64,000 bases of DNA, from NCBI RefSeq assembly GCF_001949145.1, contig NW_019091720.1, positions 130,765 to 194,764 of the forward strand. Direction: 5' to 3'. Below the pieces are notes generated by a model. That model was not told the DNA's origin and made no database searches. It was given only the letters and a program-made list of their open reading frames with translations. Of this stretch, positions 10,913-22,847 are shown piece by piece (position 1 is the stretch's first letter; every line of letters begins with the position of its first letter). A program made the translations under genes and the position numbers. Origin of the DNA: Acanthaster planci (lineage: Eukaryota; Echinodermata; Asteroidea; Valvatida; Acanthasteridae).

Positions 10913-12642
10913 GAACCGTCCCCAAGACAGAGCATCCATCTGTTTGTTCCAGGAGCCTGGGATGTGAATGGCTTGGAGATCCACCATGTTTGCTATTACC
11001 ATTGGAGTAGATGTCACATTTCCGGGCACAGGCTGGGTCAGTGAGTGCCACCATGTCAGTTGATAAATATACATGTAAGTCAATCATCTGAGCATATCAA
11101 CATAACTTTCCCTTGATGATGGACTGAATGTTTTGAAGGGCATTACATAATGCTCCGAGTTCCAAGGCATTGGTGTGTGGGCCCAAAATTGCGGGTCCCA
11201 GAAGTCCAAGGCTTAGTGTGGTGGCAGAGATACTGACCAGCCCAAGGTCAATACATCATTGATGATTGTGATCTCTGGTGGCAACCATTAAAAATGAAGG
11301 CCCCTTGTGATGTGTTTTTTTTTAAGCACAAGCAAAACAGTGGGGGGTAAAACAGTGGCAGAATCAGAACAAGATGGAAGGTGCAGCTACAGTGGTCTAA
11401 TGCACAAGCAACATCATAGGACTAGGTCCACATGCTGGCCATGAGGCCAAGCCCCAGAAGTAGCCAAGTGCAGGCCATCATGTATTGATGCAAGAGGATG
11501 GCTGGTACTCATCACTACTGAAGGTGAGAAGTGTGAGCCAAACTTGGGTAAGAAAATACCCTGCTTGAGATCGAGTACAGTCCTAACAAAAATCGACAGT
11601 TGTGATGGAGTGAAGTTTGTGTCGAAAAGAATTGAACATAGGTAGTCAGACAGCAGGAGAGAAATCAGCATGATTGCTTGAAGCTATCAAGAAGCCCTCC
11701 TTCTTAGCACTGTAGAGTATTTATCTTATGTGGTATACTTGCATCCTAGTCTCTCAAAATTTGTTTTGCGATCCAACTCATAGTGCATGCATTCATGTTA
11801 TGCTCACAATTTCCATATAGATATCTTCCCTCTTTGTGTTCCATTGTTTGTTCTGTTTTAGTTTGTTTTTTTGTAATGCCATGCCTGACCTTAACTACAT
11901 GTACGTTTTCAAGGTTTTGCTACCCGTACTGACCTTATTACCTTAACACACTGTAAATGCATATATATTTTTACCACAATGAAGAAATAAGTGTGCGATT
12001 TATTAATATTATAGGCAAAAACTCAGAAACGATCAATTCTCCATGGATGTGTATGTCAGGCCCTCTGATAAAAAGAGTAAGAACATATTGATTCAAATAC
12101 CTCGGGAGAAGCCTTATCTTATTTGAGGAGCAATTTGTCAGTGGGAGCCCTGTTTTTGTCAATGTAGAGCCACATCTTGCTGGACTTGCAAGTGCCAGCC
12201 AAAATGCTATCATTGGCCACATCAGGGAGAGGGTCAGAGGTCAGAAAAATTTGGCAACATCCTCCTCTGGGAATCAGCAAGAGGTGGAAGATTGTGCTGG
12301 GTTAAGGCCATCAAGTTTTGGCTTTAGCGAAAGACTCCATACTGTATTTTCTCCCATGAGGTACATGTAGTATGGTGTTTAAATGAATGTCACTATAGAC
12401 TAGAGAATTAGAAAGTAGCTCAAAGGCTTTTATCATATCCCACTGAAGTAGACAGAGCCTATTCAGGTGGACAAAGGGTAGCAGGAGAGAGTCATCTTCA
12501 TGTGACACATATTTTGGCTTCGCCAAGCAAGGCTGCTTGACAGAAATCTTCCCATAGGTATCACCATCAGCTATGGGCATGAATGCAGTGTCTTCATGAT
12601 TCAACGAAGGTGGAAGCAGTCAGTGTCAACCTGGACAGGTAC

Positions 12643-12851
12643 CAGTGTTGTAGTTGAGACCACTTAAGACCTTCACAAGATTACACAAGACCGACACAAG
12701 ACCTCCAGTCTGAATTTCATTCACAGTTATTCAAATGAACTGCAACAAAAGAATTTGTTTGTCATTCACACTGTTTCTTGTGTCTGGTCTTGTGTCTGGT
12801 CTTGTGTGTGGTCTTGTATCTGGTCTTGTGATGGTCTCGACTACAACACTG
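12643..12851 (+). mobile_element. hAT-type MITE, copy 1 (209 bp)
   Basis: The ends are CAGTGTTGTAGTTGAGACC and GGTCTCGACTACAACACTG, nearly perfect inverted repeats starting with CAGTG as in many hAT elements. The flanks are ACAGGTAC (12635-12642) and ACAGGTGC (12852-12859), an 8-bp duplication with one change. Inside is a five-unit run of a 12-bp word (CTTGTGTCTGGT). Copy 2 lies at 23815-23992. Confidence 0.85.
12777..12833 (+). repeat. 12-bp minisatellite within the MITE
   Basis: CTTGTGTCTGGT-like units occur about five times here but only about twice at the same place in the copy at 23815-23992, so the block has expanded or contracted since the copies separated. Confidence 0.85.
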
Positions 12852-14409
12852 ACAGGTGCCACTGGAGGATCCTGGGTATGTGACAGTGGGGCAGGGAGCT
12901 GGGGTTCCAGATTATAGGAGATAGTGACAGGCAAGCATGATGGAAGAACGGACCATTTAACCAATGTTTACAGTGCTGCCAAGTTAATCTGAGAGCTCTT
13001 ACTAGGAAAGGGATAATGTCGATTGCTGATATCAGTAGTATTGTTCAGTTAGTTGTATATGCGATGCCATGTTGAGGGCACTAAAAAGCCTTGGTCTTGC
13101 TCACATGCCGGGTGGTAAGGGTTGAAACCTCTTTCAGTGGAAAAGAGCGGTGACTTCTGTTTATTCGGTAACATTTGAAGATGTACAGCCCAAGGAAAGG
13201 TTGCAGAGGGTGGCCTGTCTCTGCATGATTCTAATGAGGGTGGCAGGCTTGTCTGGGGTGGCATGGCTGTCGGGGGTTGAAATTCAAGAGCCCGCAAGCT
13301 ACAGATTCAGATACACTGAGGTACATGGGAGCATAGCCTGTGAGTACAGTGGGACAAACCATAGTATATTAATTAATACCAGAAATAGAGAGTTCATTGG
13401 GAAAATGCTGATGACTCCATTACAAGGCATATGTCACAGGAGGCCACAGGGGCAGTCAGAGCCTAGAAGCACATTCCTTTCCTTGTTTTCATCAGAGGCG
13501 CTGAGACTGGAGAAGAAACCCAAGATACCTCAAAGCTTGTCAGTCTCAGGTTTATCGTGAATGTAGCTTGGTGGGACCTTGAAGTAGCTACAGTGGGCAA
13601 ATCTGGGAATGCCCACACTCTGAATAAGTTTGCCCAAAAGCAATTTGAAACCACGAGGTTTACAGACACACGGTACCCAAACACATAAATAAAGCACATT
13701 GTTAGTTTAGATGCAAATTCGGCTTGGGGTTCAGGAGTCCTTTATGTCTTCTTTAAATTTTGTTTTCTAATTATATTTTCTTTATCTTGTTTTCTTAATA
13801 TTTGTTCATGTGTCACAAGAGTAAATACCAAACAAACATTGTACCATATGTAAACTTTTCCAGAAACGTGTTACAAAGTATTGTAACAAAATTTGGGTCT
13901 TTTCCTTTTGTTAAGTTAAAGAGTACGTTCCTCTAAAATGTCAGTGGTCTGGCCACAATACTGCAGGCCCTTCTTGTTCATTAATCTTTTGATATTTCAT
14001 TTGACCCTGGAGCCCTGGCCTGGCTCTGTGTTCCCCAGTTATGCTAATTTGGTTTGTTCATTGCAGTCTTAAGAATTCCTTTTTTTGTTTCTATTAGCAG
14101 TGGTGCAACATTTCTTACATAACTTTCTCTTCAGGCTTATAAAAGCTGCCTGTTAGGTTTAGGTGTGGACTTACAGCTGGGGGATTGTAGTGGATGGTGG
14201 TGTGATTTGGTTCCCTTATTTTCATTTTAGTTCCTGCTGCAGGATCCTTAGTTGAATGAAATATCTTTTCGCTATTACTTTACACCACCACTACAATTAA
14301 TTTTTCTAGAAAGGGTTCAATGCTTTGCGCAGTCTTTCTGTGAGTATGTTCTAATTTATTTTTCTTTAGTTTTACCTTGTGCCCATTTCCTTTGCCACGC
14401 CCTTCTCCT

Positions 14410-15290
14410 TCTCCCTGATTTGAGCATCTGAGTATCCCAGGGAAACTGCATGGCATGCCGCCCCTTTACGGAAACTATGGGCAGTGTTAATTGTTGGGTT
14501 TAAACCTACATGAATATGTGTTGACCTCAGAGTCTAAGTACATGCTCTCCGACTGACAGGCTGCCTGTTGGGCCAGCAGTACAGAAATACCAATTTGAAA
14601 GATGTTTGCCTTTCCAAGTATGTCAACAAACTTTGGACTGGACCGTGTACATTATTCTGTCATGCAATATCAATACAGCCTTGTCTGCCCTGTGAATGTT
14701 TGAAGTTCCAACAAACCAACTTCAACCCCCCCACGTCATGGCTAAGCATAACATTATCCAACTTCAAAACATTTGCTGTTTAACTATTTGAAACACTTAA
14801 CTCTCCCACATGTAGGAGTGCTGCAAAAGCCAGTTAAAGCATGCTTTTGTACATGACCTCTTGTGAGGGAACAATGCTCTCGGGCATCTGTCATCTGCAT
14901 GGGTATCAGGAGGGTTAGCAGTCTGAGGTCAAATTGAGATTTACCTTTTAGACACCTGCCACAGCTTTCTGAACAAGAAAGGTATGTGCAGGATCTGGCA
15001 CATTATGCAATTTAGGAAGAAACTAACCGCAGACATGTAAGAACTGTACTGGTTGCATAGGAACATTTATGTAAATGAGCCACAGATAATGCAATTATGA
15101 TTAGGGGAATTGGCAGCATTTGACTAAAACCAAACTGTGAAAGAAAATCTGCCAAAACCTGATGGGCCCTGGTATATGTCCTCCGTGTGGAGGGAGCCAT
15201 AGATCCTATAAGGAGGGACATGAGCTCAGGAAGCAATTCTGAGGTTGGAGAGTTTCTGGTAGCTTGATTGGCTTGTCTGCTGCCCATGAG
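14410..15290 (-). pseudogene. DIRS copy B: tyrosine recombinase pseudogene
   Basis: The minus-strand translation begins SELLPELMSLLIGS, APSTRRTYTRAHQVLADFL and LPIPLIIIALSVAHLH (the SAM-like core-binding half). It continues through several frame changes and ends GLNPTINTAHSFRKGAACHAV, SLGYSDAQIREK. The HxxR box is preserved, though the usual HSFRIG is HSFRKG. The copy stops just after IREK, so the GRW and the nucleophile Tyr are absent. It is the same subfamily as copy A at 9320-9949, which is on the opposite strand. Confidence 0.8.
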
Positions 15291-15299
15291 GCTAGAGCT

Positions 15300-15690
15300 T
15301 TGAACACATGGACCTGCAGGCGAGACAGTTTATTGGCTAATATGTTTTTGTAACCATGAACACGTTCCACTTCGAACTCAATGTTGTGTGGCATGCAATG
15401 CACTACAAACTTGCACACAAGTGACATTGCTTTCACTTTTTTGAGGTTTTGGCACTGATAACAGACCAGTGCCTGGTTGTTTGTGTGTATTATTATATGG
15501 GCATCCACTAACGACTCTAACCAAATCAGTACTGTGGCAAAAATGGGGAAAAACTTTTTTAGTGTATGGTTTCGCTTATCCAACTTTATGACCATCTACC
15601 ATAAAACCATTTATGACCTAGGATGGCCCATACCCTATGGAACCTGCGGCATCTGTACACAAGTGTAAGGCTTCGGCCAGTAACCGCTGA
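15300..15690 (-). pseudogene. DIRS copy B: RNase H pseudogene
   Basis: The domain opens with LHLCTDAAGSIGYG and carries the same 1-bp deletion as copy A directly after it. It continues FFPIFATVLIWLESLVDAHI, then IIHTNNQALVCYQCQ and IEFEVERVHGYKNILANKLS RL. In the family the IIIHTDN position is a catalytic Asp. Here it reads Asn (TNN), which would destroy activity. The protein would remove RNA from the element's RNA:DNA hybrid. Confidence 0.8.
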
Positions 15691-15729
15691 TCTGGGAGAA
15701 AGAACGCTCTGCCATTAAAATGGTGTAAG

Positions 15730-16010
15730 ACAAGCAACGAATCTTGTAAGTATACGATAGTGTGGTTTTGTCACCCTGATTGTTACATTAATAAAACGAC
15801 GTAAGAATGCCCGGCCAGGAACCACCACTTTGCATGCAAAATTCAAGAGGCCAATGATTGACCATAGCTCTTTCAGAGTGATCTTGCTCTTGGTCAATAT
15901 AGGCCTACGATCAATAGCGGTGATGGCCTTAGATATTTTATTGCACGGCAAATGTGCTTCCACGGCAGCTGCGTCTAGCAGCCCGTTGCAGTACTGCCCT
16001 CGAAGGAACT
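15730..16010 (-). pseudogene. DIRS copy B: reverse transcriptase thumb remnant
   Basis: The ORF contains LDAAAVEAHLPCNKISKAI, ITLKELWSIIGLLNFACKVV and VPGRAFLRRFINVTIRVTKP. This is the conserved end of the DIRS/Ngaro reverse transcriptase, just before RNase H. The palm with the catalytic YxDD is not visible upstream. The ORF runs to 16209, but the portion above about 16010 has no recognised homology. Confidence 0.8.
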
Positions 16011-16209
16011 GAAAGCAGATTTGTGAGGAGCGTTGTTGTTGCCTACAACCGCCAGTGAAATGGGGCCAACAATGAAAGGCTTTAAGGTACAACTCAGTGC
16101 GGAACTGATCAAATGAAAGCTCTATGGTTTGAAGGAGCTTTCGAAATGTCACACCATAGAGGTTAAAATTGCCCCCCTTCATTCGCACTTTAGTGGTTAA
16201 CTTCACCAT

Positions 16210-17996
16210 ACTTCAGGAGCTTTGCTACTTCACCGGGGAACTTACTTGTGTATACTGCAATAAATGTTGCAAAGGCAGACGACCATTCGTTGACCATTCG
16301 TGACCTCCAATGTCAATGCAGCACCACCTATTGTCACCACTGAAAATACAAACTATCCTTACATGGTGGACACAGGGAAGAACTTGCACTTTACACAAAA
16401 TGGGGACCAACACTGAACTCACTCGGTGAATCACAAATTCCCACAGCATGTGCTAAACTAGGTCCCTATTGCACTAATGTAAAGATAGGACAAACACAAC
16501 TGGTACACACAAAGGAGCAGTGAAGCCAGGGTATGCACAAATGTGCATTTATATACAGTAAACTCTTGGTAACTTGAACCTTGGGGGAATGAATAACAAA
16601 TTTGAGTTCACCGGATTTCGAACCAATGGAAGTTCCCACGTTTTGCCCACAAATACATGCAGTGCACAAGTAATCCTACTTGCCTCTGCAGTGGCTATTG
16701 GAGACGTTTTAAGTGGTTATTTCTTTATATCCAAGAATAAATTTCTCTAAAAATCATTAGTTTGCTGAGATTTCATATTTTTCTTACGTAAAATTTCTAT
16801 CCTACTGATAAATAAAACATAACCCACCAAAACTGAGTACTTTTTAAGACAATTCATCCGTTCCATGCACACCGCGGCACGAACAGCACAGCCCTGTGCT
16901 TGCTCAATTTGCCGGGTCTGGGGTTATCCTGTTTGGCCACATCATTCCCTTTTAATTGCTTCAGGGTACACCATTTTGTATTTCCAAATGTCTGAGACTA
17001 ACAAAAATATATATATATAATATGGGTGTTTTTGTTTGCCTTTTCATTACTTAACCTTTCCTTTTTTAAAACATTCAAGTGAAATTTGGTGACACAAAAC
17101 AGTACTTCCAGCACTGCATCGGAAACGCATGTCAGTCAGCATGTGAGCAGCGCACAAGTGCTGCAATTAGGCAGGCGGCAAAAGCCAAGCTTTAGCCGTG
17201 GCATGCACAAAGCTTCCTTCAATGCAGTCACGGAGCCACTGAGTGCGAGCTACAATGGGCTGCGATGGCAATAAGGTTTGCTAGAGAGCAGGGAATTGCT
17301 CAGGTTGAGGTTGTAATGAGTCAATTACAATGGCACTTTATTCTTACAAGCATCATAAAATAGAAATAACAATGCTATATAAAAATAATCCAACTTAATC
17401 TGATCTAGTACAGTTGATCAAAGATTATACAGAAGAGAGGTGAGGATCCCGACAAATTCAAGAGGTATAAGTACACGTGTCCCTGAGCTACAGTACAATT
17501 AAGAAAAAGAAGGATGATCATGGCGGTGATACAACATTGTATTGTGGTAGATGGGGGCACACCACAGGTGATCAAGTCTTTAGTGATATGGCATTAGCGA
17601 AATAACGGACACGTAGTGCTATCTGGTAAATGAACACCACAGACTGGAGATTTTCTTTGTTGATGGTGTGACTTGCTCTTGGTATTTCTGGTATTATTCC
17701 ACTTTCAAGATTTGTGAGATTTTGATATGATTAAAATGTGATATCAGGGATATCAATTTTAAAGTGAAAACAAATAATTCAAGCAATATTATAAATACAT
17801 TGACAGACCCTTGTGACAGGTTGAGGTGTAATGCATGTGCTCAGGGCACATAGATGTGCTTGCATACAATTCAATGTGATCCAAAACAGGCTGGCTTTAA
17901 AAAAGCACAGAGAATTTAAGAAATTATTGACTTTAAACCTTGTTTATGTACATGTCATTGGTCACCTGGTAAGGTGTAATAGGCATGATATGATAC
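16210..17996. other. AGA intron sequence without recognised genes
   Basis: There are short ORFs only, none recognisable. A short (TA) run is at about 17010. The stretch 17545-17600 (GCACACCACAGGTGATCAAGTCTTTAGTG) resembles the centre of the foldback MITE family, too short to be sure. Confidence 0.4.
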
Positions 17997-18048
17997 CTGT
18001 CGAAAATTAGGTTGACAGTTGTGATCTTTCCATCGCCTCCATTCATCA
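17997..18048 (-). CDS. AGA: Aspartylglucosaminidase (AGA), small internal exon
   Basis: This 52-bp exon lies between CAG and GT (TTTTCAG|TGATGAATGG and CGACAG|GTATCA). One base completes an Ile codon from the previous exon, then 17 codons read DEWRRWKDHNCQPNFRQ, matching the DWxxxNCQPNYWR segment of animal AGA that precedes the NVxPDP motif. It ends in phase 0, as the exon at 3881-4071 requires. It is too short to stand out as an ORF and is supported by phase, splice sites and homology together. Confidence 0.92.
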
Positions 18049-18364
18049 CTGAAAAGTAACAAAAGAGAAGTAATTTACAGCATGGAGCAAAGTTTAGAGT
18101 GAACACTTTCCCTTGTAATTGTTTTTACGTTCTCTGCTTTGTAGACATTCAAACTCACCACAGAACTGTGTAAAACTGTTGAAACTTCAAGACTTACTAA
18201 ATGCCTCCAGATATTTAATGTTAGTTTTTGAAATCCAAATGATCTTTTTTCCCTCAAAAGTGATTAAATATACCAAATACAAGTACCTGTGTGATACAAA
18301 TGAGGCTTGTGTTTGTAGGTATTGCAGAGTTGTTTCGGTGACCTCTTTTGAGTAGGAAAAAAGA

Positions 18365-18440
18365 CTCTACAACTGGCAGGAATCAAACCCAAGTCCCTAA
18401 GTCAGCAGTCCTACATCTAACCATTTCACCAAGTGCCGAT
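18365..18440 (-). repeat. tRNA-related SINE head
   Basis: The minus strand reads TTGGTGAAATGGTTAGATG (A-box-like) and GGGTTTGATTCCTGCC (B-box-like) about 35 bp apart, the layout of a tRNA-derived SINE promoter. No clean cloverleaf could be drawn, so it is not a functional tRNA gene. Confidence 0.5.
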
Positions 18441-19129
18441 TTGGTTCATTGTGACAAGTCTGGAACCATTCCAAGGAGAATGATCTCAAGTGAATGCATG
18501 TACATACTGTACACACACACAATGCATATACAATGGAGTAGGTTTTCAAAAGGCAAACTTCTGTTCAGGTATTTTTATCATCTGATCATTCGGCAGGGCA
18601 TGCATATGAACAATAAGACAACCCAAATGCCTAAGACAGTTTATGCTAATGTTTATTCTATCATTAAATGGACAGTTCAAGATCCCAGCTCTCAGGATTC
18701 ATTTTTGAGGGATTTTTGAAAAATAACAGGTCTTTTCATGATAACTTCTGGTCTGATGTCACCGGCTTCAAATTTTACAAGTGTTGTTTGCCGAAGGTCA
18801 TTACATCAATCCATTTTTAAGTGATTGAAGCAAAGTTTCTTGACAGACATTTACTGAAAATGCATTTTTGACATTTTTCAATACCTGTCGAAGGCATTTG
18901 AGAATTTTGGCTGGACCCAACACAGCCAAACACACCGAATGGACAAATCAACACTGCATAATGAAAAGGACTTTATTATAATACACTGTACATTACAGTG
19001 TATCAGGTCATCACAGAAGGTATAGCAAAATGAAAACTCAAGAAATTTGAAGATGTCAAAAATGACAAGAATTTTAATGGATGGCAAAAGTAACGACTGT
19101 TTGGGTAGGGTGAGAGCAGTGGACTTCAT

Positions 19130-19830
19130 ATGATTTCTGTGTAATTCTCAAAGAAATCCACAAATGAAGTTGAAAACAACTGATTTTCATCTATAACATA
19201 TCTTTCTAAGTTCCTACAAGGTTTTGACCTGATTGGACAAGAAGATAGGGAGTATGAGTGGTACACCTTTAATGTGATGCCGTCACAAGACATCGTCATA
19301 AAGGAATTTCAGTATTAATCTATCATGTCATTGTTTATGGCATGCCAAGTCTGAACCTGACTGGGCCAGTACTTCTTTAGATAGAGGTCTTTAAAGTAAA
19401 ATATGCTCTTGTGTGATGTCATGTGACTGGTATGACATCATCATGCAGTAACTTCACGTTTTGTCTGTAACACCTCTTTAACTGCTTGCAACATTTAAAT
19501 GAAATCAGACTGATACTTCAGGAGATATAGAGTTTTGAAGAGTGCACCTTGATGAAGTCATCGTGATGTCTCTTGGTTTTTTATCTATAACACACCAGTA
19601 TCTATAACGTCTGAAGTCAATCAGATTAAAAAAAGTCCAAAATTTTTTGGGATGAAGAAAAATGTGTACAAAAACAATGGGGAAAACTGCAAGTTTAATT
19701 ATTGTGACGTAACTTGACAGTTGATGATGTCACATTGATGAATCTCTTCTGGGACCATCTCTTGCAGGGGCACCAACTCTGTAACATGTCTGAAGTAGAT
19801 CTGATTCGGGTAGCTGACCCGAAAGTCACG
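19130..19830 (+). repeat. Degenerate ~130-bp tandem block
   Basis: Roughly four diverged units share, in order, an (A/T)TCTATAACA(C/T)A start, a CTGA(T/C)TGG region, GAGATAGAGTTTTGAAG and a TGATGTCAT palindrome-like end. Unit starts near 19190, 19465 and 19585 are the clearest. Boundaries are approximate. Confidence 0.45.
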
Positions 19831-20141
19831 TAAAAAGTCACATACAAACAAAAAATAATTATGAAAGTGTTTTCTTTCCTTCATATATGAATTTGTGTTC
19901 ATTAAAGCAATTAGTAGAAAGACCCTCCAATTAAAAATAATTTCCATATTTCCATGATATCCTGTTTAATCGGTTACTTTTATAGGGGAGCTTTTGTGTC
20001 ACTTGCATGACAGTTTTGCAGGTTTATTTTTATCAGTGTGTTACATTTGCAACAATATGAAAAAAAAACGTACTTTTGATTTGCCTAAATTCAGCTGAGT
20101 ATATCCTTATAACATCAGTTTGCATGTTTTGAAAGTGGCTC

Positions 20142-20320
20142 AAATCATTACACAGATCATGTAGGGAAACTGACTAGGTGCTTATGAATGATTATAAAGA
20201 TGAACAAAGAAATTGATTGGAGCAGGATTTGAACCTGCAGCCTCTGGAATACCATACCAGTATTCTACCAACTGAGCTACCCAACCCTATGTTGGTGGCT
20301 CTTCCCATTTGTCAATATCT
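20142..20320 (+). repeat. Left arm of inverted tRNA-like pair
   Basis: About 180 bp that reappear as reverse complement at 20429-20618 with very few differences. The arms start with AAATCAT and end near GACAATATCT. Each contains one 72-nt tRNA-like unit. The spacer (20321-20428) is 108 bp and unrelated. Confidence 0.9.
20215..20286 (-). other. tRNA-like sequence (pseudo-tRNA or SINE), left arm
   Basis: Acceptor strand GGTTGGG pairs with TCCAATC, and the T arm GCAGG-TTCAAAT-CCTGC pairs perfectly. An A box (TAGCTCAGTTGGTAG) and a B box (GGTTCAAATCC) are present. Folding by hand puts CTGG/CCAG in the anticodon stem and GGT as anticodon (Thr-like). The D stem pairs poorly, so I do not call a functional gene. 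Confidence 0.6.
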
Positions 20321-20428
20321 TTGTTTTATGATTTGTGTTAAAAAAAGCCATATCCTCTTTAAGTGATCACTGGCTACATGGTGTTTCAGGTCTATTGGCT
20401 TCTGGCTAGCACTCCTCCCCCCCCCACA

Positions 20429-20618
20429 GAGATATTGACAAATGGGAAGAGCCACCAACATACATTGTTGTAGGGCTGGGTGGCTCAGTTGGTAGAATAC
20501 TGGTATGGTATTCCAGAGGCCGCAGGTTCAAATCCCGCTCCAACCAATTTCTTTGTTCATCTTTATAATCATTCATAAGCACCTAGTCAGTTTCCCTACA
20601 TGATTTGTTTCATGATTT
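20429..20618 (-). repeat. Right arm of inverted tRNA-like pair
   Basis: Reverse complement of 20142-20320, with about 11 extra bases (CATTGTTGTAG region near 20463-20473) between the arm's inner end and the tRNA-like unit. Confidence 0.9.
20474..20545 (+). other. tRNA-like sequence (pseudo-tRNA or SINE), right arm
   Basis: Same unit as 20215-20286 in the opposite orientation. The acceptor has diverged (GGCTGGG against TCCAACC) and one T-stem pair is lost (GCAGG/CCCGC). It is more decayed than the left unit. Confidence 0.6.
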
Positions 20619-22847
20619 ATATTATTCAACAGATTGTGTGATACAAGTAATTCATTACAAACCATTCTACATTTGAAAACTTATTCACGTATTGCATCAA
20701 TTTTGGTTGCATTTGGAGATAGCTCGATCATTCATGAGTTACGCAGTAGTCTTCCTTATTACATGTATACTCACACGTTGAGAATGAAAGGCCAGAACTA
20801 GTACAGAATCCATGTACATGCTGTCTTGACTGTTTTCCGATGTGTTTTAATTCATTGATAAAAAAGCAAAAGATAGAAGATGAGATGCAGATCGGCAACT
20901 TGGCGATAATACAACCCCTACTTTTGAAGATAAGACTTTAGATGTTGGTTATCTGTGTCTTCATTTAAAGCACTTCCATTCTTGTAATCAAAGCAAATAA
21001 AAATTATGAGTTTTGTAGAATATGTATTGGAAAGACTAAGTTATCACGTGCACACTTTCATCAAATAAGTGCATGTGAACTTGAAGGATGTGGAAGTTAC
21101 ATTATTCGAACAAATTAATTACGCTTTTAATACTGGGAGTACATGTACTAAGATCATTTGTGTTCTTAGTTAACCAGAAGGTTATCTTCCAAACAGCCAA
21201 TCTACTTTTCATGTAACTGATGAGACTATGTGTTTTCCAATATTTGAAACTGTAAATCAATGTTGTAATGTGTACATATACTAAAGTGTTCTTACTAATT
21301 GTGAATAAACTGTTTTCATCCTATTTGCTAAGCATGATGTCACACAGGTTAAAGAATTATTTTCATAAATTGATAGAATGCCTCCATCGATTCTTCTGTG
21401 ACTAATATACATGTATTTATGTAATTTCTTTAAAAAAATTTTTTTTGCAGATCTCTTGTAAATCACTCATTGACTGTCGTTTTTTTATTTGGCATCTAAG
21501 TATTTCACCTTTAAAATAATTCAATCTTTCTCACAAGCATTATTGTACATGCAGATGCCCCAGATTTCCATTCAATGCAAAGGTCCCAGTAATTAAAGGT
21601 GTACACTGAATAAAAGTTACAGGTGTGGTATGCAGCTACAGCCGCTTCCCGGTTATTAGACTTTTCTCCAGGCACAGCTCTTGCCACTTCCCGGCGCGAA
21701 GGGGTTAATAATAAAATTGATCTGAACTGGTCCACACACCAACCATTCATAAGGCACACCCAAGGCCACACCCTAACAGCACCTCACACACACTATACAT
21801 TTTAAAAGATCAATCACATTGGTAATTCACAATTTAAACCTTTACCAAATTAGTTATAATTAAAACAATCTAGTAGGTAAAACTGCACAAAAATTATCAC
21901 TGATGTCAAAGGCATAAGTTGAAGTCCTCCTTCATATCAGGCAAAAGGGTCTGTTTTGATGTGATCACACTACGGCTCTGCAATTATACAACCGTTCCAT
22001 TATTTCAGGATGAACACGCCCTCATGCATGGGCGCTGTGCTTGCTCGCACTTAACCGTGAATTAAAAGATGTCAGACAGTGAGAGCGACTTGGCATTGCC
22101 TTTCCATCGAAAATGTTGATCAATACTGGATCATATGATAGAGTTGAACTGTCCCAAGTTGAACCAGAGTAAAGTCCTGATGAATTTCAGGCAGATGGCC
22201 GCAGTCATTTGCCAACAATGTCATCTACATGTACCCATTTTTTCTCTGTTTTTGTGCTATAAAGCCCCTATTACGGCCACAAGGTCAAGGAACTCTGTGG
22301 AAACGAGAGCTGTATCATCATTAAATCACATGATTTGTGTACCATCCTCATGATGCATTTGTTTTACATTCTCAAAGTGGAACTGAACTCCCAAAATGAG
22401 GATTTTTTTGTAAATGCAAAGAGAAGCTGCCATGTTAGTCACGATATGGGTAACAATGATCAATTCCCAGTTACATGTAAATAACTATTTTACGTCAAAG
22501 CAATGTGATTCATCTTTAAAACCCTAAAATCCCTGAATCCTCCAGTTTTAATATGCTTTTGCACACACCCTAGGGAGTTAGGTTAAGGATTTTATTCCTT
22601 ATTATGGGACATTGGTTTTATTAAAATGTTGTCTTTTGATTGTTTTTAACTGTACAAACAGTATGTACTGATAAAGTACTGAAAAACATAAATAATCAAT
22701 ATCTAAATATCCCAACCCTGACAAGGCGTCATGATTCTAATTCTTCAAAAGTGTGACCTCCTTGCTCAGAATATGCAAAGAAACATCTGGCTGCTGGACT
22801 AATATTTCAAGTATTGTTACTGTGTGAACAGATGCCTTTTAACTTAC

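Larger units (their letters stand above)
9960..13600 (-). mobile_element. DIRS1-like retroelement relic (copy C)
   Basis: The domains appear in minus-strand order with many stops and frame changes. A reverse-transcriptase thumb-like stretch is at 11671-11414 (FTPSQLSIFVRTVLDLKQGI). RNase H starts near 11290 (PEITIINDVLTLGW) and ends near 10940 (HIPGSWNKQMDALSWG). A connector containing FITPSWPRQ ends at 10599, and a YR N-terminal region with SPTDPSVAVVAGL follows near 10340-10250. ECPPSHH and LVLQLVTRPTFNPI come after that. The order RT, RNase H, YR is diagnostic of DIRS-type retroelements. The upstream 12-13.6 kb portion is assigned only by position: its ORFs are unrecognised. A hAT MITE has inserted at 12643-12851. 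Confidence 0.65.
4072..17996 (-). other. AGA intron (13.9 kb) filled with repeats
   Basis: This is the intron between exons 17997-18048 and 3881-4071. It carries a SINE-like copy, foldback fragments, a hAT element, three DIRS relics and a MITE, each listed separately. Between 8142 and 9030 and between 16.2 and 17.5 kb I see only AT-rich sequence with no supported feature. Confidence 0.8.
18049..22847 (-). other. AGA intron (4.8 kb)
   Basis: This is the intron between exons 22848-22908 and 17997-18048, with GTAAGT and TTTTCAG borders. It holds a tRNA-related repeat, a degenerate tandem block and the inverted tRNA-like pair. At 21640-21710 a CCGGCGCGAAGGGGTTAA stretch recalls the TTAA-type element ends. 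The rest shows nothing. Confidence 0.75.

Noticed and set aside
17086-17274. 62-codon plus-strand ORF
   Set aside because: No domain, no splice context and no repeat partner were recognised.
20215-20545. Functional tRNA-Thr genes
   Set aside because: The D stem does not pair and the acceptor of the right copy is broken. The units are embedded in a repeated inverted structure.
22067-22117. Short MSDSESDLALPFH reading start on the plus strand
   Set aside because: Stops after 16 codons and has no splice-compatible continuation that I can support.
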